Assembly (NCBI RefSeq): GCF_900095445.1
Contig: NZ_FMJL01000031.1
Span: 1-42,479 of the forward strand
Direction: 5' to 3'
Length of the DNA stretch: 42,479 bases
Origin: Clostridium sp. N3C
GTDB lineage: Bacteria > Bacillota > Clostridia > Clostridiales > Clostridiaceae
Each line of letters begins with the position of its first letter. The stretch's first letter is position 1. Positions 1-9,063 of this stretch are shown in pieces. The notes beneath the pieces were generated by a model that did no database searches, had not been told where the DNA came from, and saw only the letters and a program-made list of their open reading frames with translations. Position numbers and translations under genes: made by a program.

Positions 1-105
1 ATTAAAGATATGCTCTCGCATATCTTTAGGTAGCCTATACGAAAGTTTTTCCCAAAATTCTTCAAATTTATCTTCAAGTATACTTTTAATAGTTATCTTA
101 CTCAT
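1..105 (-). CDS. Probable transposase N-terminus (partial, runs off left edge)
   Basis: An open frame of 35 codons begins with ATG at 105 and continues off the left edge. A good ribosome site (GGGTGA, about 8 nt before the ATG) supports it as a real gene start. The peptide begins MSKITIKSILEDKFEEFW and continues with a charged helical stretch. From memory this resembles the opening of clostridial transposases that carry an N-terminal zinc-binding domain (IS91-like), where a similar ITIK..I..D..D.F segment precedes the Cys cluster. The zinc-binding and catalytic parts lie outside the window, so the family assignment is an inference from about 35 residues. The gene could instead be an unrelated small cytosolic protein. 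Confidence 0.5.
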   Translation of the reverse strand, partial: MSKITIKSILEDKFEEFWEKLSYRLPKDMREHIFN

Positions 106-127
106 AGAAATAATCACCCAATTTAAT

Positions 128-190
128 ACTCCTATAGGTAATTTATCGAACTTATCCACAATTTCTTAAATATATAATTTCCTATAGAGT
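128..190. repeat. Imperfect inverted repeat beside the partial transposase
   Basis: The arm at 128-146 (ACTCCTATAGGTAATTTAT) and the arm at 174-190 (ATAATTTCCTATAGAGT) are imperfect inverted copies of each other. They lie between the partial transposase and the clpE terminator. They could be an element end, a hairpin in the transposase leader, or chance in AT-rich DNA. No target-site duplication can be assessed because the other end of any element is outside the window. Confidence 0.3.
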
Positions 191-227
191 AAAAAAATTG
201 CTGCAATTTCTTAAATTGCAGCAATTT
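191..227 (-). terminator. Intrinsic terminator of clpE, overlapping its coding end
   Basis: A perfect 15-bp stem (arms 195-209 and 213-227, 3-nt loop) is followed on the minus strand by a T-run (191-197). The upstream arm of the hairpin encodes the last five codons of clpE (E-I-A-A-I), and the TAA stop spans the loop and stem edge. Confidence 0.9.
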
Positions 228-2517
228 CTGATTTTATAATCACCTTGTCATCTACTACATCAACAGTAACCTCTGAGCCTTCCTTTATCTTTTTCATTAA
301 GTATGCATCGGTAATTTCATCTTCTACATACTTTTCAATAGTCCTTCTTAAAGGTCTTGCTCCATACTTTGGATCATATCCCTTTTCTAATATAAAGTTC
401 TTCAAGGCCTCTGTAAAGTTCACTGCTATTTTTCTTTCTCTTGCTTCTTCTGCCACTTCTTTTAGCATTAAGCCAATAATTTCGTACAATTCCTCTCGCT
501 TAAGAGGATTAAATACTACTATATCATCCACTCTATTTAAGAATTCCGGCTTAAATATTTCTTTCAAAGCATCCTTCACTTTAGCTTCTATAACAGAGTA
601 ACCCTCTTGAGCAAATCCTATACCATAGGACTTATAGTTTGTGCCAGCATTAGAAGTCATGATTATAATAGTGTTTTCAAAATATACAGTCCTACCCTGA
701 CCATCTGTAAGCCTTCCGTCTTCTAAAACCTGTAAAAGCATATTAAAGACATCTGGATGAGCCTTTTCAATTTCATCCATTAAGATTACAGAATAGGGCC
801 TTCTTCTTACCTTTTCTGTGAGCTGTCCGCCTTCATCATAACCTACATATCCTGGAGGTGCTCCAATTAACTTAGAAACGGTATGCTTCTCCATGTACTC
901 TGACATATCTACCCTAATCAAAGCATCTTCGGTACCAAATAGTTCTATAGATAAAGCTCTTGCTAATTCTGTCTTTCCTACCCCTGTAGGTCCTACAAAT
1001 ATGAAGGAGCTAGGCTTTTTCTTCTTTCTGATTCCAAGACGATTTCTTCGGATTGCTCTAGAAATATTATTTACTGCTTCATCTTGGCCAACAACTCTAC
1101 TATGAAGCCTTTCCTCTATATTCATGAGTCTTTGAGCTTCTTCCTCTGTAATTTTTTGCACAGGAATCTTTGTCCATGCCTCTATAACATAGGCAACATC
1201 CTCTACAGTTAAATCAACAAAGGCACTTTCCTTCTCAATAGCAGCTATTTTTTCTTCTAACCTACACTGATCCACCTTATATTGAGCCGACTTTTCAAAA
1301 TCATTGTTAAGAGAAGCTTCTTCAATTTTTGCAGTTATCTTTTCTAGCTCATCCTTTAAGGATCTAAGCTCAACTAAGCCCTTGTTCTTTAGGTTAGCTC
1401 TTGAACTAGCTTCATCTATAATATCTATAGCCTTATCAGGTAAATATCTATCATTTATATATCTCTTTGATAAATTAACGGCAGCTTCTATAACCTCATC
1501 AGAAATTCTTACCTTATGATAATCCTCATAGTAGCCTCTAATACCCTTTAATATTTCTATAGCTTCTGGTACAGTAGGCTCTTCTACTATAATAGGCTGG
1601 AATCTTCTTTCTAAAGCAGTATCCTTTTCTATGTGCTTTCTATACTCCTCCAGGGTAGTAGCACCAATTACCTGTATCTCTCCTCTAGCTAAAGCGGGTT
1701 TTAATATATTAGCAGCATTTAAAGCTCCACCTTGAGCCTCTCCAGCGCCTATAATGTTGTGAACCTCATCAATAACTAGAATTATGTTCCCAAGTTCCTT
1801 AGCTTCATCAATAATAGCCTTCATTCTTCCTTCAAACTGTCCTCTGAACTGAGTACCTGCCACTACTGCTGTTAAATCAAGCAAATACACCTCAACATCA
1901 TAGAGTTTTTCAGGAACTTGTTTTTCCGCTATACGAACAGCTAAACCTTCTGCAATAGCAGTTTTACCTACACCGGGCTCACCAATCAAAATAGGGTTGT
2001 TTTTTGTTCTTCTATTAAGTATTTGAATTACCCTATCAATTTCTCTATGTCTGCCTACAACTATATCTACTTTTTTATCTAAGGCCTTCTGGGTTAAATT
2101 GATACCATACTTATCTAAGTTCTTTTTCTTTCCCTTAGCTCTACGGTTCCACTCTTTAACCTCTTTTTCTGAACCTTTGTTAGAATTAATGTCTTTATTG
2201 CTATCTAAGGACTTATCTGCGAAAGAATCTTCTATTTTCTTTTCCATAGGCATTATAGCGCTGAAGGCCTCCATCATGGTATTGCTATTCATGATGTCGT
2301 CCATATCTATATCTTGAAATATACTATTCATCTGCTCACTTAAATTTTCTAACTCCTCAGGAGTTATTCCCGCTTGCTGTACCAATTGATCTACTACTGG
2401 AAGACCCATCTTTTTTGCACAATCAAGGCAAATTCCTTGAGTTTCAGTTTTGCCACCTTCAACCTTTGTTGTGAAAATTACAGCTAAGTTTTTATTACAA
2501 ATCGAACATCTCTTCAT
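211..2517 (-). CDS. clpE: ClpE-type AAA+ unfoldase subunit of Clp protease
   Basis: This is a class I Hsp100 unfoldase that would feed substrates to ClpP in the cytosol. The start is the ATG at 2517, which has GAGAGG 9 nt upstream; an ATG nine codons earlier has no ribosome site. From that start (768 residues) the N-terminus is a zinc finger (CSIC near residue 4, CLDC near 30) instead of the ClpA/ClpC double N-repeat. That is the hallmark of ClpE. Two AAA+ modules follow: Walker A GEPGVGKT at 179-186 with VIDE near 248-251, and Walker A GPTGVGKT at 509-516 with LMDE near 579-582. A short UVR-like coiled middle segment lies at about 404-424. An IGF tripeptide (about 633-635) matches the ClpP-docking loop. 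The gene is monocistronic, with its own promoter and terminator. No CtsR-type heptad repeat was seen upstream. ClpC is the alternative name, but the finger and missing N-repeats favour ClpE. Confidence 0.9.
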   Translation of the reverse strand: MKRCSICNKNLAVIFTTKVEGGKTETQGICLDCAKKMGLPVVDQLVQQAGITPEELENLSEQMNSIFQDIDMDDIMNSNTMMEAFSAIMPMEKKIEDSFADKSLDSNKDINSNKGSEKEVKEWNRRAKGKKKNLDKYGINLTQKALDKKVDIVVGRHREIDRVIQILNRRTKNNPILIGEPGVGKTAIAEGLAVRIAEKQVPEKLYDVEVYLLDLTAVVAGTQFRGQFEGRMKAIIDEAKELGNIILVIDEVHNIIGAGEAQGGALNAANILKPALARGEIQVIGATTLEEYRKHIEKDTALERRFQPIIVEEPTVPEAIEILKGIRGYYEDYHKVRISDEVIEAAVNLSKRYINDRYLPDKAIDIIDEASSRANLKNKGLVELRSLKDELEKITAKIEEASLNNDFEKSAQYKVDQCRLEEKIAAIEKESAFVDLTVEDVAYVIEAWTKIPVQKITEEEAQRLMNIEERLHSRVVGQDEAVNNISRAIRRNRLGIRKKKKPSSFIFVGPTGVGKTELARALSIELFGTEDALIRVDMSEYMEKHTVSKLIGAPPGYVGYDEGGQLTEKVRRRPYSVILMDEIEKAHPDVFNMLLQVLEDGRLTDGQGRTVYFENTIIIMTSNAGTNYKSYGIGFAQEGYSVIEAKVKDALKEIFKPEFLNRVDDIVVFNPLKREELYEIIGLMLKEVAEEARERKIAVNFTEALKNFILEKGYDPKYGARPLRRTIEKYVEDEITDAYLMKKIKEGSEVTVDVVDDKVIIKSEIAAI

Positions 2518-2574
2518 ATAGAATTTCCTCTCTATCCTTATCATAAATTGCTTATGAAATATACATATAAATAT

Positions 2575-2583
2575 AGTATACCA
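2575..2583 (-). promoter_or_regulatory. Extended -10 promoter for clpE
   Basis: The minus strand reads TGGTATACT, an extended -10 element, about 60 bp before the clpE start. No good -35 hexamer is visible at 17 bp, which is normal for extended -10 promoters. No tandem GGTCAAA-type CtsR box is seen in the 2518-2700 interval. Confidence 0.5.
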
Positions 2584-2719
2584 TAATGTAAGTAATGGTA
2601 GTATTTAAATATTTAAAAATATTGATATCTTACAATTTAACTTATCCATAACTAGTTAAAAAAATGTCCTGAAAAAGCAATTTATTTTTAAGGAAAATTC
2701 TTGCTTTTACTTATTATAT

Positions 2720-2749
2720 ATGGCAATATAATTAAAAAAAGAGTATAAT
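2720..2749 (+). promoter_or_regulatory. Promoter for the ACT/UPF0210 operon
   Basis: A perfect -10 TATAAT at 2744-2749 follows a partial -35 (ATGGCA, 2720-2725) after 18 bp. The predicted transcript begins about 45 bp before the GGGGG-type ribosome site of the ACT gene. Confidence 0.55.
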
Positions 2750-2798
2750 AGACAAAATAACAGAAAAAACATTAATATTTTTAAAAGGGGGCTATTTT

Positions 2799-3068
2799 AT
2801 GCGTGCTGTCATAACCGTTATAGGTAAGGACAAAAAAGGAATCATCGCATCAGTAAGCAGTGAATTATCCAACTGTAATATTAATATTCTTGACATCAGC
2901 CAAACTATACTACAGGAATATTTCACAATGATTATGCTTGTAGACCTAAAAGAAATGAACGTGAATTTTGACGAATTAATTGCACGTCTAGAAGCAAAGG
3001 GCAAGGAATTGGAAGTATCCATAAAGGCCCAACACGAAGACATATTTAATTCAATGCATGAAATATAA
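2799..3068 (+). CDS. ACT-domain protein, UPF0237 family
   Basis: This is an 89-residue protein made almost entirely of one ACT domain. ACT domains usually bind amino acids or other small ligands and regulate a partner. The N-terminal VITVIGKDKKGIIASVS strand-loop-helix, with the typical G-x-x-x-G-I-I turn at about 9-16, followed by NINILDIS, is diagnostic of the stand-alone GcvR-like UPF0237 group. The start has a strong AAAGGGGG site 8 nt upstream. The next gene starts 17 bp after the stop and encodes the UPF0210 enzyme-like protein. The two families are linked in many Firmicutes, so this is probably its regulatory or ligand-sensing partner. The ligand is unknown. Confidence 0.9.
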   Translation: MRAVITVIGKDKKGIIASVSSELSNCNINILDISQTILQEYFTMIMLVDLKEMNVNFDELIARLEAKGKELEVSIKAQHEDIFNSMHEI

Positions 3069-3085
3069 AGGAATGAGGCAGAGTT

Positions 3086-4447
3086 ATGAATATAAATAAG
3101 GATAAAATTATCGAAACTATCGAAATGATAGAAAAAGAAAAATTAGATGTACGAACCATTACTATGGGTATATCTTTGCTTGATTGCTGTGATTCCAATG
3201 GTAAAAGATGCAGAGAAAAAATCTACGACAAGATCACAAAAAAAGCTGAAAATCTTGTAAAGGTTGGAGAAGATATTGAAAAGGAATTTGGTATTCCAAT
3301 AATTCACAAAAGAATATCTGTAACTCCAATTTCTATTATAGCTGGTTCTACTGATGATACTAACTACGTAGAGTTTGCTAAAACCTTAGATGAAGCGGCA
3401 AAAGCTGTTGGTGTAAACTTTCTAGGGGGATTCTCAGCCCTAGTACATAAAGGTTATACTAAGGGTGATAAAATCCTTATAAAATCAATTCCTGAAGCTT
3501 TAAGTATAACAGAACGTGTTTGTTCTTCCGTAAATATAGGTTCCAGTAAAGTGGGCATAAATATGGACGCTGTAAAAGAAATGGGACATGTAATTAAGCA
3601 AACTGCTGAATTAACTGCAGATAGAGATGGCATAGGCTGTGCTAAGTTTGTGGTATTTGCCAACGCTGTGGAAGACAATCCCTTTATGGCCGGCGCCTTC
3701 CATGGTGTAGGAGAAGCAGATTGCGTTATTAATGTAGGGGTAAGCGGTCCCGGTGTTGTACAAAAGGCTTTAGAAAAGATAAAAGATGCTCCCTTTGATG
3801 TAGTAGCAGAAACAGTAAAGAAAACTTCCTTTAAAATTACAAGAATGGGTCAACTTGTAGCTAATGAAGCTTCCAAAAGACTTAATGTTCCTTTTGGAAT
3901 TGTTGATCTATCATTAGCTCCTACTCCTGCAGTAGGAGATAGTGTGGCCCATATATTAGAATCAATGGGCCTTGAACGCTGTGGAGCTCCAGGTACAACT
4001 GCAGCTCTAGCTTTACTAAATGATGCAGTAAAAAAAGGTGGCGTAATGGCCTGCAGTCATGTAGGAGGCCTAAGTGGAGCTTTCATACCTGTTAGTGAAG
4101 ATATTGGGATGATAAACGCCGTTGAAGCCGGTGCCCTTACTCTAGAAAAGCTGGAAGCTATGACTTGCGTATGCTCCGTAGGTCTTGATATGATAGCTAT
4201 CCCAGGCAACACCTCTGCTGCTACTATTTCCGCAATCATCGCTGATGAAGCGGCTATTGGGGTAATTAATAATAAGACTACAGCTGTAAGAATAATTCCT
4301 GTTCCTGGTAAGAATGTAGGAGATACAGTTGAATTTGGGGGACTCTTAGGATATGCTCCTATAATGAAGGTAAATTCCTTCTCCAGCGAAGCTTTCGTTG
4401 AAAGAGGCGGAAGGATTCCTTCACCTATTCACAGTTTCAAAAATTAG
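3086..4447 (+). CDS. UPF0210 (DUF711) family protein, PFL-like fold
   Basis: This is a 453-residue cytosolic protein of the UPF0210/DUF711 family. Members fold like pyruvate formate-lyase or ribonucleotide reductase barrels but have no assigned reaction. Family segments seen are [13 protein letters not shown] near 25-37, [15 protein letters not shown] near 114-128, [10 protein letters not shown] near 215-225 and [11 protein letters not shown] near 365-375. I see no C-terminal glycyl-radical motif, so a radical mechanism is not supported. Length is normal for the family. The gene is the second in a two-gene operon with the ACT protein (17-bp gap, GAGG ribosome site) and ends at a strong terminator. 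Function remains unknown. Confidence 0.92.
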   Translation: MNINKDKIIETIEMIEKEKLDVRTITMGISLLDCCDSNGKRCREKIYDKITKKAENLVKVGEDIEKEFGIPIIHKRISVTPISIIAGSTDDTNYVEFAKTLDEAAKAVGVNFLGGFSALVHKGYTKGDKILIKSIPEALSITERVCSSVNIGSSKVGINMDAVKEMGHVIKQTAELTADRDGIGCAKFVVFANAVEDNPFMAGAFHGVGEADCVINVGVSGPGVVQKALEKIKDAPFDVVAETVKKTSFKITRMGQLVANEASKRLNVPFGIVDLSLAPTPAVGDSVAHILESMGLERCGAPGTTAALALLNDAVKKGGVMACSHVGGLSGAFIPVSEDIGMINAVEAGALTLEKLEAMTCVCSVGLDMIAIPGNTSAATISAIIADEAAIGVINNKTTAVRIIPVPGKNVGDTVEFGGLLGYAPIMKVNSFSSEAFVERGGRIPSPIHSFKN

Positions 4448-4453
4448 TAAAGC

Positions 4454-4485
4454 AAAAATCCAGCCTTGGGCTGGATTTTTTTATT
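4454..4485 (+). terminator. Intrinsic terminator after the UPF0210 gene
   Basis: A 12-bp perfect stem (4454-4465 with 4469-4480, loop TTG) with a GC-rich core, followed by a run of T. Confidence 0.92.
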
Positions 4486-4590
4486 ATGCTACTTTCATCA
4501 AAAACATAAGATGTTGCTTCACATATCTTTCATATTAAGATAAAATTAGATTATAGTAAAGACCAATAGATTTCTAAGGGGGCATGGCTC

Positions 4591-4974
4591 ATGGAATGGA
4601 AGGATAAAAAAAGAATTTTAGGAATGCCTATATCTTTTACCCGCTATAGACTAGAAAACAATAGACTCTATGTTAGTAAGGGCTTTTTTTCTACTGTAGA
4701 AGATGAGTTAGTGGTTTACAGAATACTAGATGTAAGACTAAACAGAACCTTTTTAGATAAAATATTAGGAGTTGGTAGCGTAACCCTTTATACCGCTGAT
4801 GAAACACATAAGGAACTTGTTTTAGAAAAAATAAAAAATCCAAGCCAGGTTAGAAACCTTCTAAGTGAAATGGCAGAACAGGAAAGGGCTAAGCTAGGCA
4901 TAAAAGGTAGAGAACTCTATGGAGTATCTAATTTATACGGTAAAGATTACGATGATGGCGATTATGATTTCTAG
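4591..4974 (+). CDS. Bacterial PH-domain protein (YdbS-like, bPH2)
   Basis: A 127-residue single-domain protein. The pattern RYRLENNRLYVSKGFFSTVEDELVVYRI (split here as RYRLENNRLYVSKGFF near 18-33, then ELVVYRILDVRLNRTF near 39-54), followed by GVGSVTLYTADETHKEL, matches the bacterial pleckstrin-homology-like domain found in YdbS/YdbT proteins. These fold as a small beta-barrel and usually contact membranes or partner proteins. No membrane helix is present, unlike full-length YdbS. The tail (about 108-127) is rich in Tyr, Gly and Asp. The start is set by AAGGGGG 7-8 nt upstream; a nearer ATG at 4584 is out of frame. The gene is monocistronic and converges on the TraB-family gene. Its role is unknown. 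Confidence 0.8.
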   Translation: MEWKDKKRILGMPISFTRYRLENNRLYVSKGFFSTVEDELVVYRILDVRLNRTFLDKILGVGSVTLYTADETHKELVLEKIKNPSQVRNLLSEMAEQERAKLGIKGRELYGVSNLYGKDYDDGDYDF

Positions 4975-5005
4975 AATAATAACAATTTATATAGATTAAT
5001 TTTTT

Positions 5006-5036
5006 AGGGCTTCAGATATACTGAAGCCCTTTACTT
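5006..5036 (+). terminator. Hairpin between convergent genes
   Basis: A 10-bp perfect stem (5006-5015 with 5021-5030, 5-nt loop) with a GGGC core lies between the PH-domain gene and the oppositely oriented TraB-family gene. The T-tract after it on the plus strand is short and broken (TTACTTT), so termination may be partial. Confidence 0.6.
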
Positions 5037-5039
5037 TAG

Positions 5040-6053
5040 CTACTTTCTCATCACAGTATAGCCCTTATCTTTCAACATCTGAACAATACCATCTTGTCCT
5101 ATAAAATGAGCTAAACCTGCCACCACAAAATAAGTTTTTTCCGTATTTAAATATTCTTCTATTTTCAAGGTCATATTTTTATTTCTATCTAATATCATCT
5201 TTTTATAATAATTACTACTTCTATCTTCTTCCCCTAGGGCCTCTATCATAGCTTCCTCGTCACCTTTCTTATATATATCAAAAATCTGATCCAAAGAAGC
5301 CTTTGTCTCTTCAATAGTTCCTATACTCATAATGAAATTCTTTTCTTGTTCTTCATCAGAAAAGCTATTTAATAAATCAATCTGAAACTTAGCACTTTCT
5401 AATTCTTCAATTTCTTTTTTACCCTTTGCTTTATTAAAAAAATACTTATCTATACCATAATTAGCCTCGTATCCAGCCTTTTTCATCTGATAACTAGATA
5501 AAATTGATCCTACATACCAAGGCTTATATTTTATTATAAATTTATAATTAAAATCTAATTCTTTACTCACTTCGTTAAGCTTATTCTTACCTTCCTGTGA
5601 CAAATGATCTAGGGCTGTATCTCCATTGGTGTATATTGAATCGAAAGCGTAATTGGTAGCATCTTCCGTACTTATATTATTGATATCAATTTCACCTACT
5701 AATACATCAGCACCGTCAAAAGCATCCTCAACGGTCTTTTCTAAAGGATAAATATCCTTGCCTCCCACATGTATAGAACCATACATATATACAGTAGCAT
5801 TACCCTTTTTTACTTCCCAAAGAAATCCCTTAACAGATCCATACTTTTTCTCTACATTACTTTCCCCATTCTTTTCTTCTTTAGCAAAGGTTTCTTTGTG
5901 CTTTTTATTAACAGATACCTCTTTAGATGCTTTTTCTCTTACATTATTATCTTCCTTTTTGCAAGCAGTAGATAAAAGCATAGTAAAAATTAACATTACT
6001 AATAATAGAGCATTACTGACCTTAAAAAATCTTCTCAATTTCATACCTTCCAT
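5040..6053 (-). CDS. TraB/GumN-family lipoprotein
   Basis: This is a 337-residue predicted lipoprotein. A hydrophobic segment (about 13-29) ends in the lipobox LSTAC with Cys31 as the acylation site, followed by a Lys/Glu-rich linker to about residue 75. The body is a TraB/GumN domain (same superfamily as the Tiki metal-dependent proteases). It shows LWEVKKGNATVYMYGSIHVG (about 78-97) with the conserved GSIH, an acidic VGEID shortly after, and a C-terminal VVAGLAHFIGQDG with the second conserved His. The start has AAGGAG 6 nt upstream. The gene follows an exporter-like membrane protein by 28 bp and is probably co-transcribed with it. Bacterial members have no settled function; surface location and a hydrolase-like active site are inferred. 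Confidence 0.85.
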   Translation of the reverse strand: MEGMKLRRFFKVSNALLLVMLIFTMLLSTACKKEDNNVREKASKEVSVNKKHKETFAKEEKNGESNVEKKYGSVKGFLWEVKKGNATVYMYGSIHVGGKDIYPLEKTVEDAFDGADVLVGEIDINNISTEDATNYAFDSIYTNGDTALDHLSQEGKNKLNEVSKELDFNYKFIIKYKPWYVGSILSSYQMKKAGYEANYGIDKYFFNKAKGKKEIEELESAKFQIDLLNSFSDEEQEKNFIMSIGTIEETKASLDQIFDIYKKGDEEAMIEALGEEDRSSNYYKKMILDRNKNMTLKIEEYLNTEKTYFVVAGLAHFIGQDGIVQMLKDKGYTVMRK

Positions 6054-6081
6054 AAAATTCTCCTTTTACTCCATATTAAAT

Positions 6082-7044
6082 TTATTTCTTTGCAAACCTC
6101 TTTTTAAATTCATATTTTATTATTAAAAAATCCTCTAAATCATTTAAAAACTGAAATAGCATGGCCCTATTTTCAAATTCCTCTCTATCCTTAGGTAATT
6201 CCATAGTTCTAAAGCTTTCTCTTAAAGTTTGCAAATTTGCAAGTAATCCTTCCGCTGTATTCTCCTCATGAAAGGATCTACCTACCTCTGCAGTAAAGTC
6301 TGATACCATTATGGTTTGTTCATAGGTCATAAAAAATCTTCTAAAATGTTCTCGTAGCCTATTTAACACATGGAATTGCTGCGTTCTCATTTCCATATAT
6401 TCTACATAATAATTAGTCTCTACAAAAAAGTAATTATTTAGATTCCTATAGGATCTTTTTCTTGCCTCTTCTAACCTTTTCTCTAGTGCTTGGAATAAAT
6501 CCTCTTCCTTAATGGAAACGTAGTTTTTCTTTAAAGCATCCGCCATGCTTAATAAAATAGTTCTAATTGCATCATCAATATACTTCTGATCTTCCTTTAT
6601 CTTGCCTTCTATACTAGGCATATATAGATTTAAAATCAAGGCTACCCCTGCACCTACTAACATTAGTAATAGCTCATTAAGTAACCAAGTTGAATGTACT
6701 GTTTTTTCCACTAATAGGTGTGTAACCAAAACAGAACTTACTACAATACCTTCAGCCAGCTTTAATTTTGCAGCAGAAGGAATGAAAATTAATAGATAAA
6801 GACCAAAGGTAATTGGACTATAGCCAAATAAAGAAAATATAATTGTCGCTATTGTTAAAGCTAAAAGGCTTGAACATATTCGCTGCACCGCTATTTCTAC
6901 CGACTGTCTTCTAGTGCTTTGAGTACTTAAAATTGTAATAACACCAGCAGCTACTGTATATTTTAATCCTAACATTTCTGCTATAATTATGGCCACGGCT
7001 GCTCCTATTGCTGTTTTAATTGTACGATATCCTATAAATTTCAT
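6082..7044 (-). CDS. Aromatic acid exporter family membrane protein (ArAE/FUSC-like)
   Basis: This is a 320-residue membrane protein. The N-terminal half has about four to five hydrophobic helices, opening with IGYRTIKTAIGAAVAIIIAE and including AAGVITILSTQSTRRQSVE. These are typical of the ArAE_1/DUF939 group of the FUSC superfamily. The C-terminal half is a long charged helical cytosolic domain (from about 150) matching the DUF939 C-terminal region. Related proteins export aromatic acids or other amphipathic compounds; the substrate here is unknown. The ATG at 7044 has AAAGGAG 7 nt upstream and is preferred over a TTG five codons earlier. A near-consensus promoter lies immediately upstream. 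It is the first gene of a two-gene operon with the TraB-family lipoprotein. Confidence 0.85.
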   Translation of the reverse strand: MKFIGYRTIKTAIGAAVAIIIAEMLGLKYTVAAGVITILSTQSTRRQSVEIAVQRICSSLLALTIATIIFSLFGYSPITFGLYLLIFIPSAAKLKLAEGIVVSSVLVTHLLVEKTVHSTWLLNELLLMLVGAGVALILNLYMPSIEGKIKEDQKYIDDAIRTILLSMADALKKNYVSIKEEDLFQALEKRLEEARKRSYRNLNNYFFVETNYYVEYMEMRTQQFHVLNRLREHFRRFFMTYEQTIMVSDFTAEVGRSFHEENTAEGLLANLQTLRESFRTMELPKDREEFENRAMLFQFLNDLEDFLIIKYEFKKRFAKK

Positions 7045-7077
7045 ATATGCTCCTTTCAAAATTTTATACTTAGCACA

Positions 7078-7106
7078 ATTGTACTTAGTAAAATGGCTTA
7101 TGTCAA
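7078..7106 (-). promoter_or_regulatory. Strong sigma-A promoter for the exporter/TraB operon
   Basis: The minus strand reads TTGACA (7101-7106), exactly 17 bp, then TACAAT (7078-7083). This is close to full consensus and about 30 bp before the start codon, so these genes may be expressed constitutively. Confidence 0.85.
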
Positions 7107-7131
7107 AGCGTAGGGTATAATTTCTTCATTT

Positions 7132-7158
7132 AAAAAAGTGGCCCTTCTGAGCCACCTT
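7132..7158 (-). terminator. Intrinsic terminator of the DEAD-box helicase gene
   Basis: The stem (7135-7144 with 7149-7158, GTGGC core with G-T wobbles) is followed on the minus strand by a run of six T (7132-7137). Confidence 0.85.
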
Positions 7159-7213
7159 ACTATATACTATTTATAAAGTTTTTCTAGTTATTGGACTTTC
7201 CTTGAGCTAAGCC

Positions 7214-8785
7214 TTAAATCCTTGGCTTAGAAACCTCTATTCTTACCTTTCTACCACACAATCTCTTACCACTACATTTTTTAATTATATCATCCGCTAC
7301 TTCCTCTAATACATCAGCAAAGGTAAATTTGTCTAGTATGTCAATGTCTCCAACTTCTTCCTTATTCACATCTGCATTGTTATTGAAGAACTTCAATAAG
7401 GTCTTAGGATCAATTCTGTCCATACGACCAACACTTATAAATAATCTTACGTAACTAGGAGAGTTATCGATAATATTGCTATCATAGTCATAACTAACTT
7501 CCTTACTGTAAATTATATCCATTAAAGCCGCAGCCACATCTACTAAATTAAATTCCTCATCTAGTTCTGCAGCTAAAGGAACAAATCTTTTATAATTGTC
7601 CTTTTCTAAAGTTGTCTTCACCCTTGAAAGTATATTTTTGTATTTTGTCAAGAATATATCATCTACACTAGGTATCTCTCTTCTTTTTATCTTACCCTTT
7701 GTCACTGCTTCAATATGCTTAAGAGTTCTATATTCCCTAGCGGTTACTAAAGTATAAGCAACTCCCTCTCTATTGGCTCTTCCTGTTCTTCCTATTCTAT
7801 GTACATAAGATTCTATATCCTGAGGCATATCATAATTGATTACATGGCTTACATTTTCCACATCAATTCCTCTAGCAGCTACATCGGTAGCTACTAAAAA
7901 CTCTATGCTACCTTCCTTAAACTTTCTCAAAGTGTTAAGCCTTTGATTCTGACTCATATCACCATGCATACCTTCCACATTATATCCGCGTGCCTGCATG
8001 GCTTCCACTAACTCATCAACACCTTTTTTAGTCTTGCAGAAAATAATAGCTGCCGTAGGCTCATCTGCATCTAGAATTCTACAAAAAGACTCAAATCTAT
8101 CTTTTTGCTTAATCTCATAGTAATATTGCTTAACAGTAGATACTGTTAAGGTACTTTTAGCTATAGTTACATGCTTTGCATCCTTCCTCATATACCTTTG
8201 TGCTAGTTTTCTTATTTCACTGGGCATAGTAGCAGAGAATAACATAGTTTGCCTGTCACTACTGCAATTTTTTATTATCTCTTCTATATCATCTATAAAG
8301 CCCATATTTAGCATTTCATCCGCTTCATCTAAAACCAGGAATTTAATTTCGCTTAAATCCATAATATTTCTTCTTATTAAATCTAGAACTCTTCCTGGAG
8401 TTCCTACAATTATATCTATTCCTCTTTTTATAGCTGCTATTTGCCTTTCTATAGGCTGACCTCCATAAACCGGTAGAAGCTTTACTCTAGTATATTTAGC
8501 AATACGGTTTAATTCATCATTAACTTGAATAGCTAATTCTCTTGTAGGAGTAAGTATGATACTATTTATCTTTCCTTGTTTTCTTTCCATTTTACTCAAT
8601 ATAGGCGCTCCAAAGGCTAAGGTTTTTCCTGTTCCTGTCTGAGCCTGGCCAATAGCATCATATCCTTCTAATAATACAGGGATTACTTCTGCTTGTATAC
8701 TTGAAGGTTCTTCAAAACCCATATCATCTATAGCTTTTAGCACTTCCTTTGATAATCCTAATTGATGAAACTTATTTCCTTCCAT
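7214..8785 (-). CDS. deaD: DEAD-box ATP-dependent RNA helicase (DeaD/CshA type) with DbpA-like C-terminal domain
   Basis: This is a 523-residue RNA helicase that unwinds short RNA duplexes using ATP. All core motifs are present: Q motif around 6-31, Walker A AQTGTGKT at 48-55, PTREL 80-84, TPGR 129-132, DEAD 153-156, SAT 184-186 and HRIGRTGR 329-336. The C-terminal 75 residues (from about 449, YVRLFISVGRMDRIDP) match the DbpA-type RNA-binding RRM, as in DeaD and YxiN. The domain order suggests a role in ribosome assembly or mRNA turnover. The ATG is preceded by GAGGG. The next upstream gene in the same direction encodes a cold-shock protein, so cold-related co-regulation is plausible, although a hairpin separates the two transcripts. 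The choice between deaD and cshA naming is uncertain. Confidence 0.93.
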   Translation of the reverse strand: MEGNKFHQLGLSKEVLKAIDDMGFEEPSSIQAEVIPVLLEGYDAIGQAQTGTGKTLAFGAPILSKMERKQGKINSIILTPTRELAIQVNDELNRIAKYTRVKLLPVYGGQPIERQIAAIKRGIDIIVGTPGRVLDLIRRNIMDLSEIKFLVLDEADEMLNMGFIDDIEEIIKNCSSDRQTMLFSATMPSEIRKLAQRYMRKDAKHVTIAKSTLTVSTVKQYYYEIKQKDRFESFCRILDADEPTAAIIFCKTKKGVDELVEAMQARGYNVEGMHGDMSQNQRLNTLRKFKEGSIEFLVATDVAARGIDVENVSHVINYDMPQDIESYVHRIGRTGRANREGVAYTLVTAREYRTLKHIEAVTKGKIKRREIPSVDDIFLTKYKNILSRVKTTLEKDNYKRFVPLAAELDEEFNLVDVAAALMDIIYSKEVSYDYDSNIIDNSPSYVRLFISVGRMDRIDPKTLLKFFNNNADVNKEEVGDIDILDKFTFADVLEEVADDIIKKCSGKRLCGRKVRIEVSKPRI

Positions 8786-8875
8786 CTGCTTCCCTCTCTT
8801 TCACTAATTAATTTTATGCAATCTATCAAAGATTCACAACTAATTTTTGGTTCTTTACGAATATTATACCCACAA

Positions 8876-8909
8876 ACAAAAACTCTATAAGAATGAATTC
8901 TTATAGAGT
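8876..8909 (-). terminator. Long AT-rich hairpin between the csp and deaD genes
   Basis: Perfect 13-bp arms (8882-8894 and 8897-8909) are separated by 2 nt. They are followed on the minus strand by TTTTTGTTTG. This is a plausible terminator for a long 3' leader of the cold-shock transcript (about 155 nt past its stop). It also sits just upstream of a TATAAT-like box for the helicase gene. The remaining interval 8786-9063 shows nothing else recognisable. Confidence 0.6.
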
Positions 8910-9063
8910 AATTTCTAATGAAAAACATCTTGTAGAAACCTTATTCTTATTATCTATATCATATATTCCAACTTCACAGAACCAACTAATAAACTTAAAA
9001 CCCCTGTAAGTATACCATCTACATTAAATTTATGCAACAAATTATTATTATCTTGGACGTTAC

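Noticed and set aside
245..601. Rightward 118-codon open frame opposite clpE
   Set aside because: Antisense shadow of a clearly conserved ClpE C-terminus.
2518..2798. Possible CtsR operator upstream of clpE
   Set aside because: No tandem GGTCAAA-like heptads were found on either strand.
5758..6126. Rightward 122-codon open frame opposite the TraB-family gene
   Set aside because: Antisense shadow; Phe/Leu/Ser-rich translation typical of the complement of Lys/Glu-rich coding sequence.
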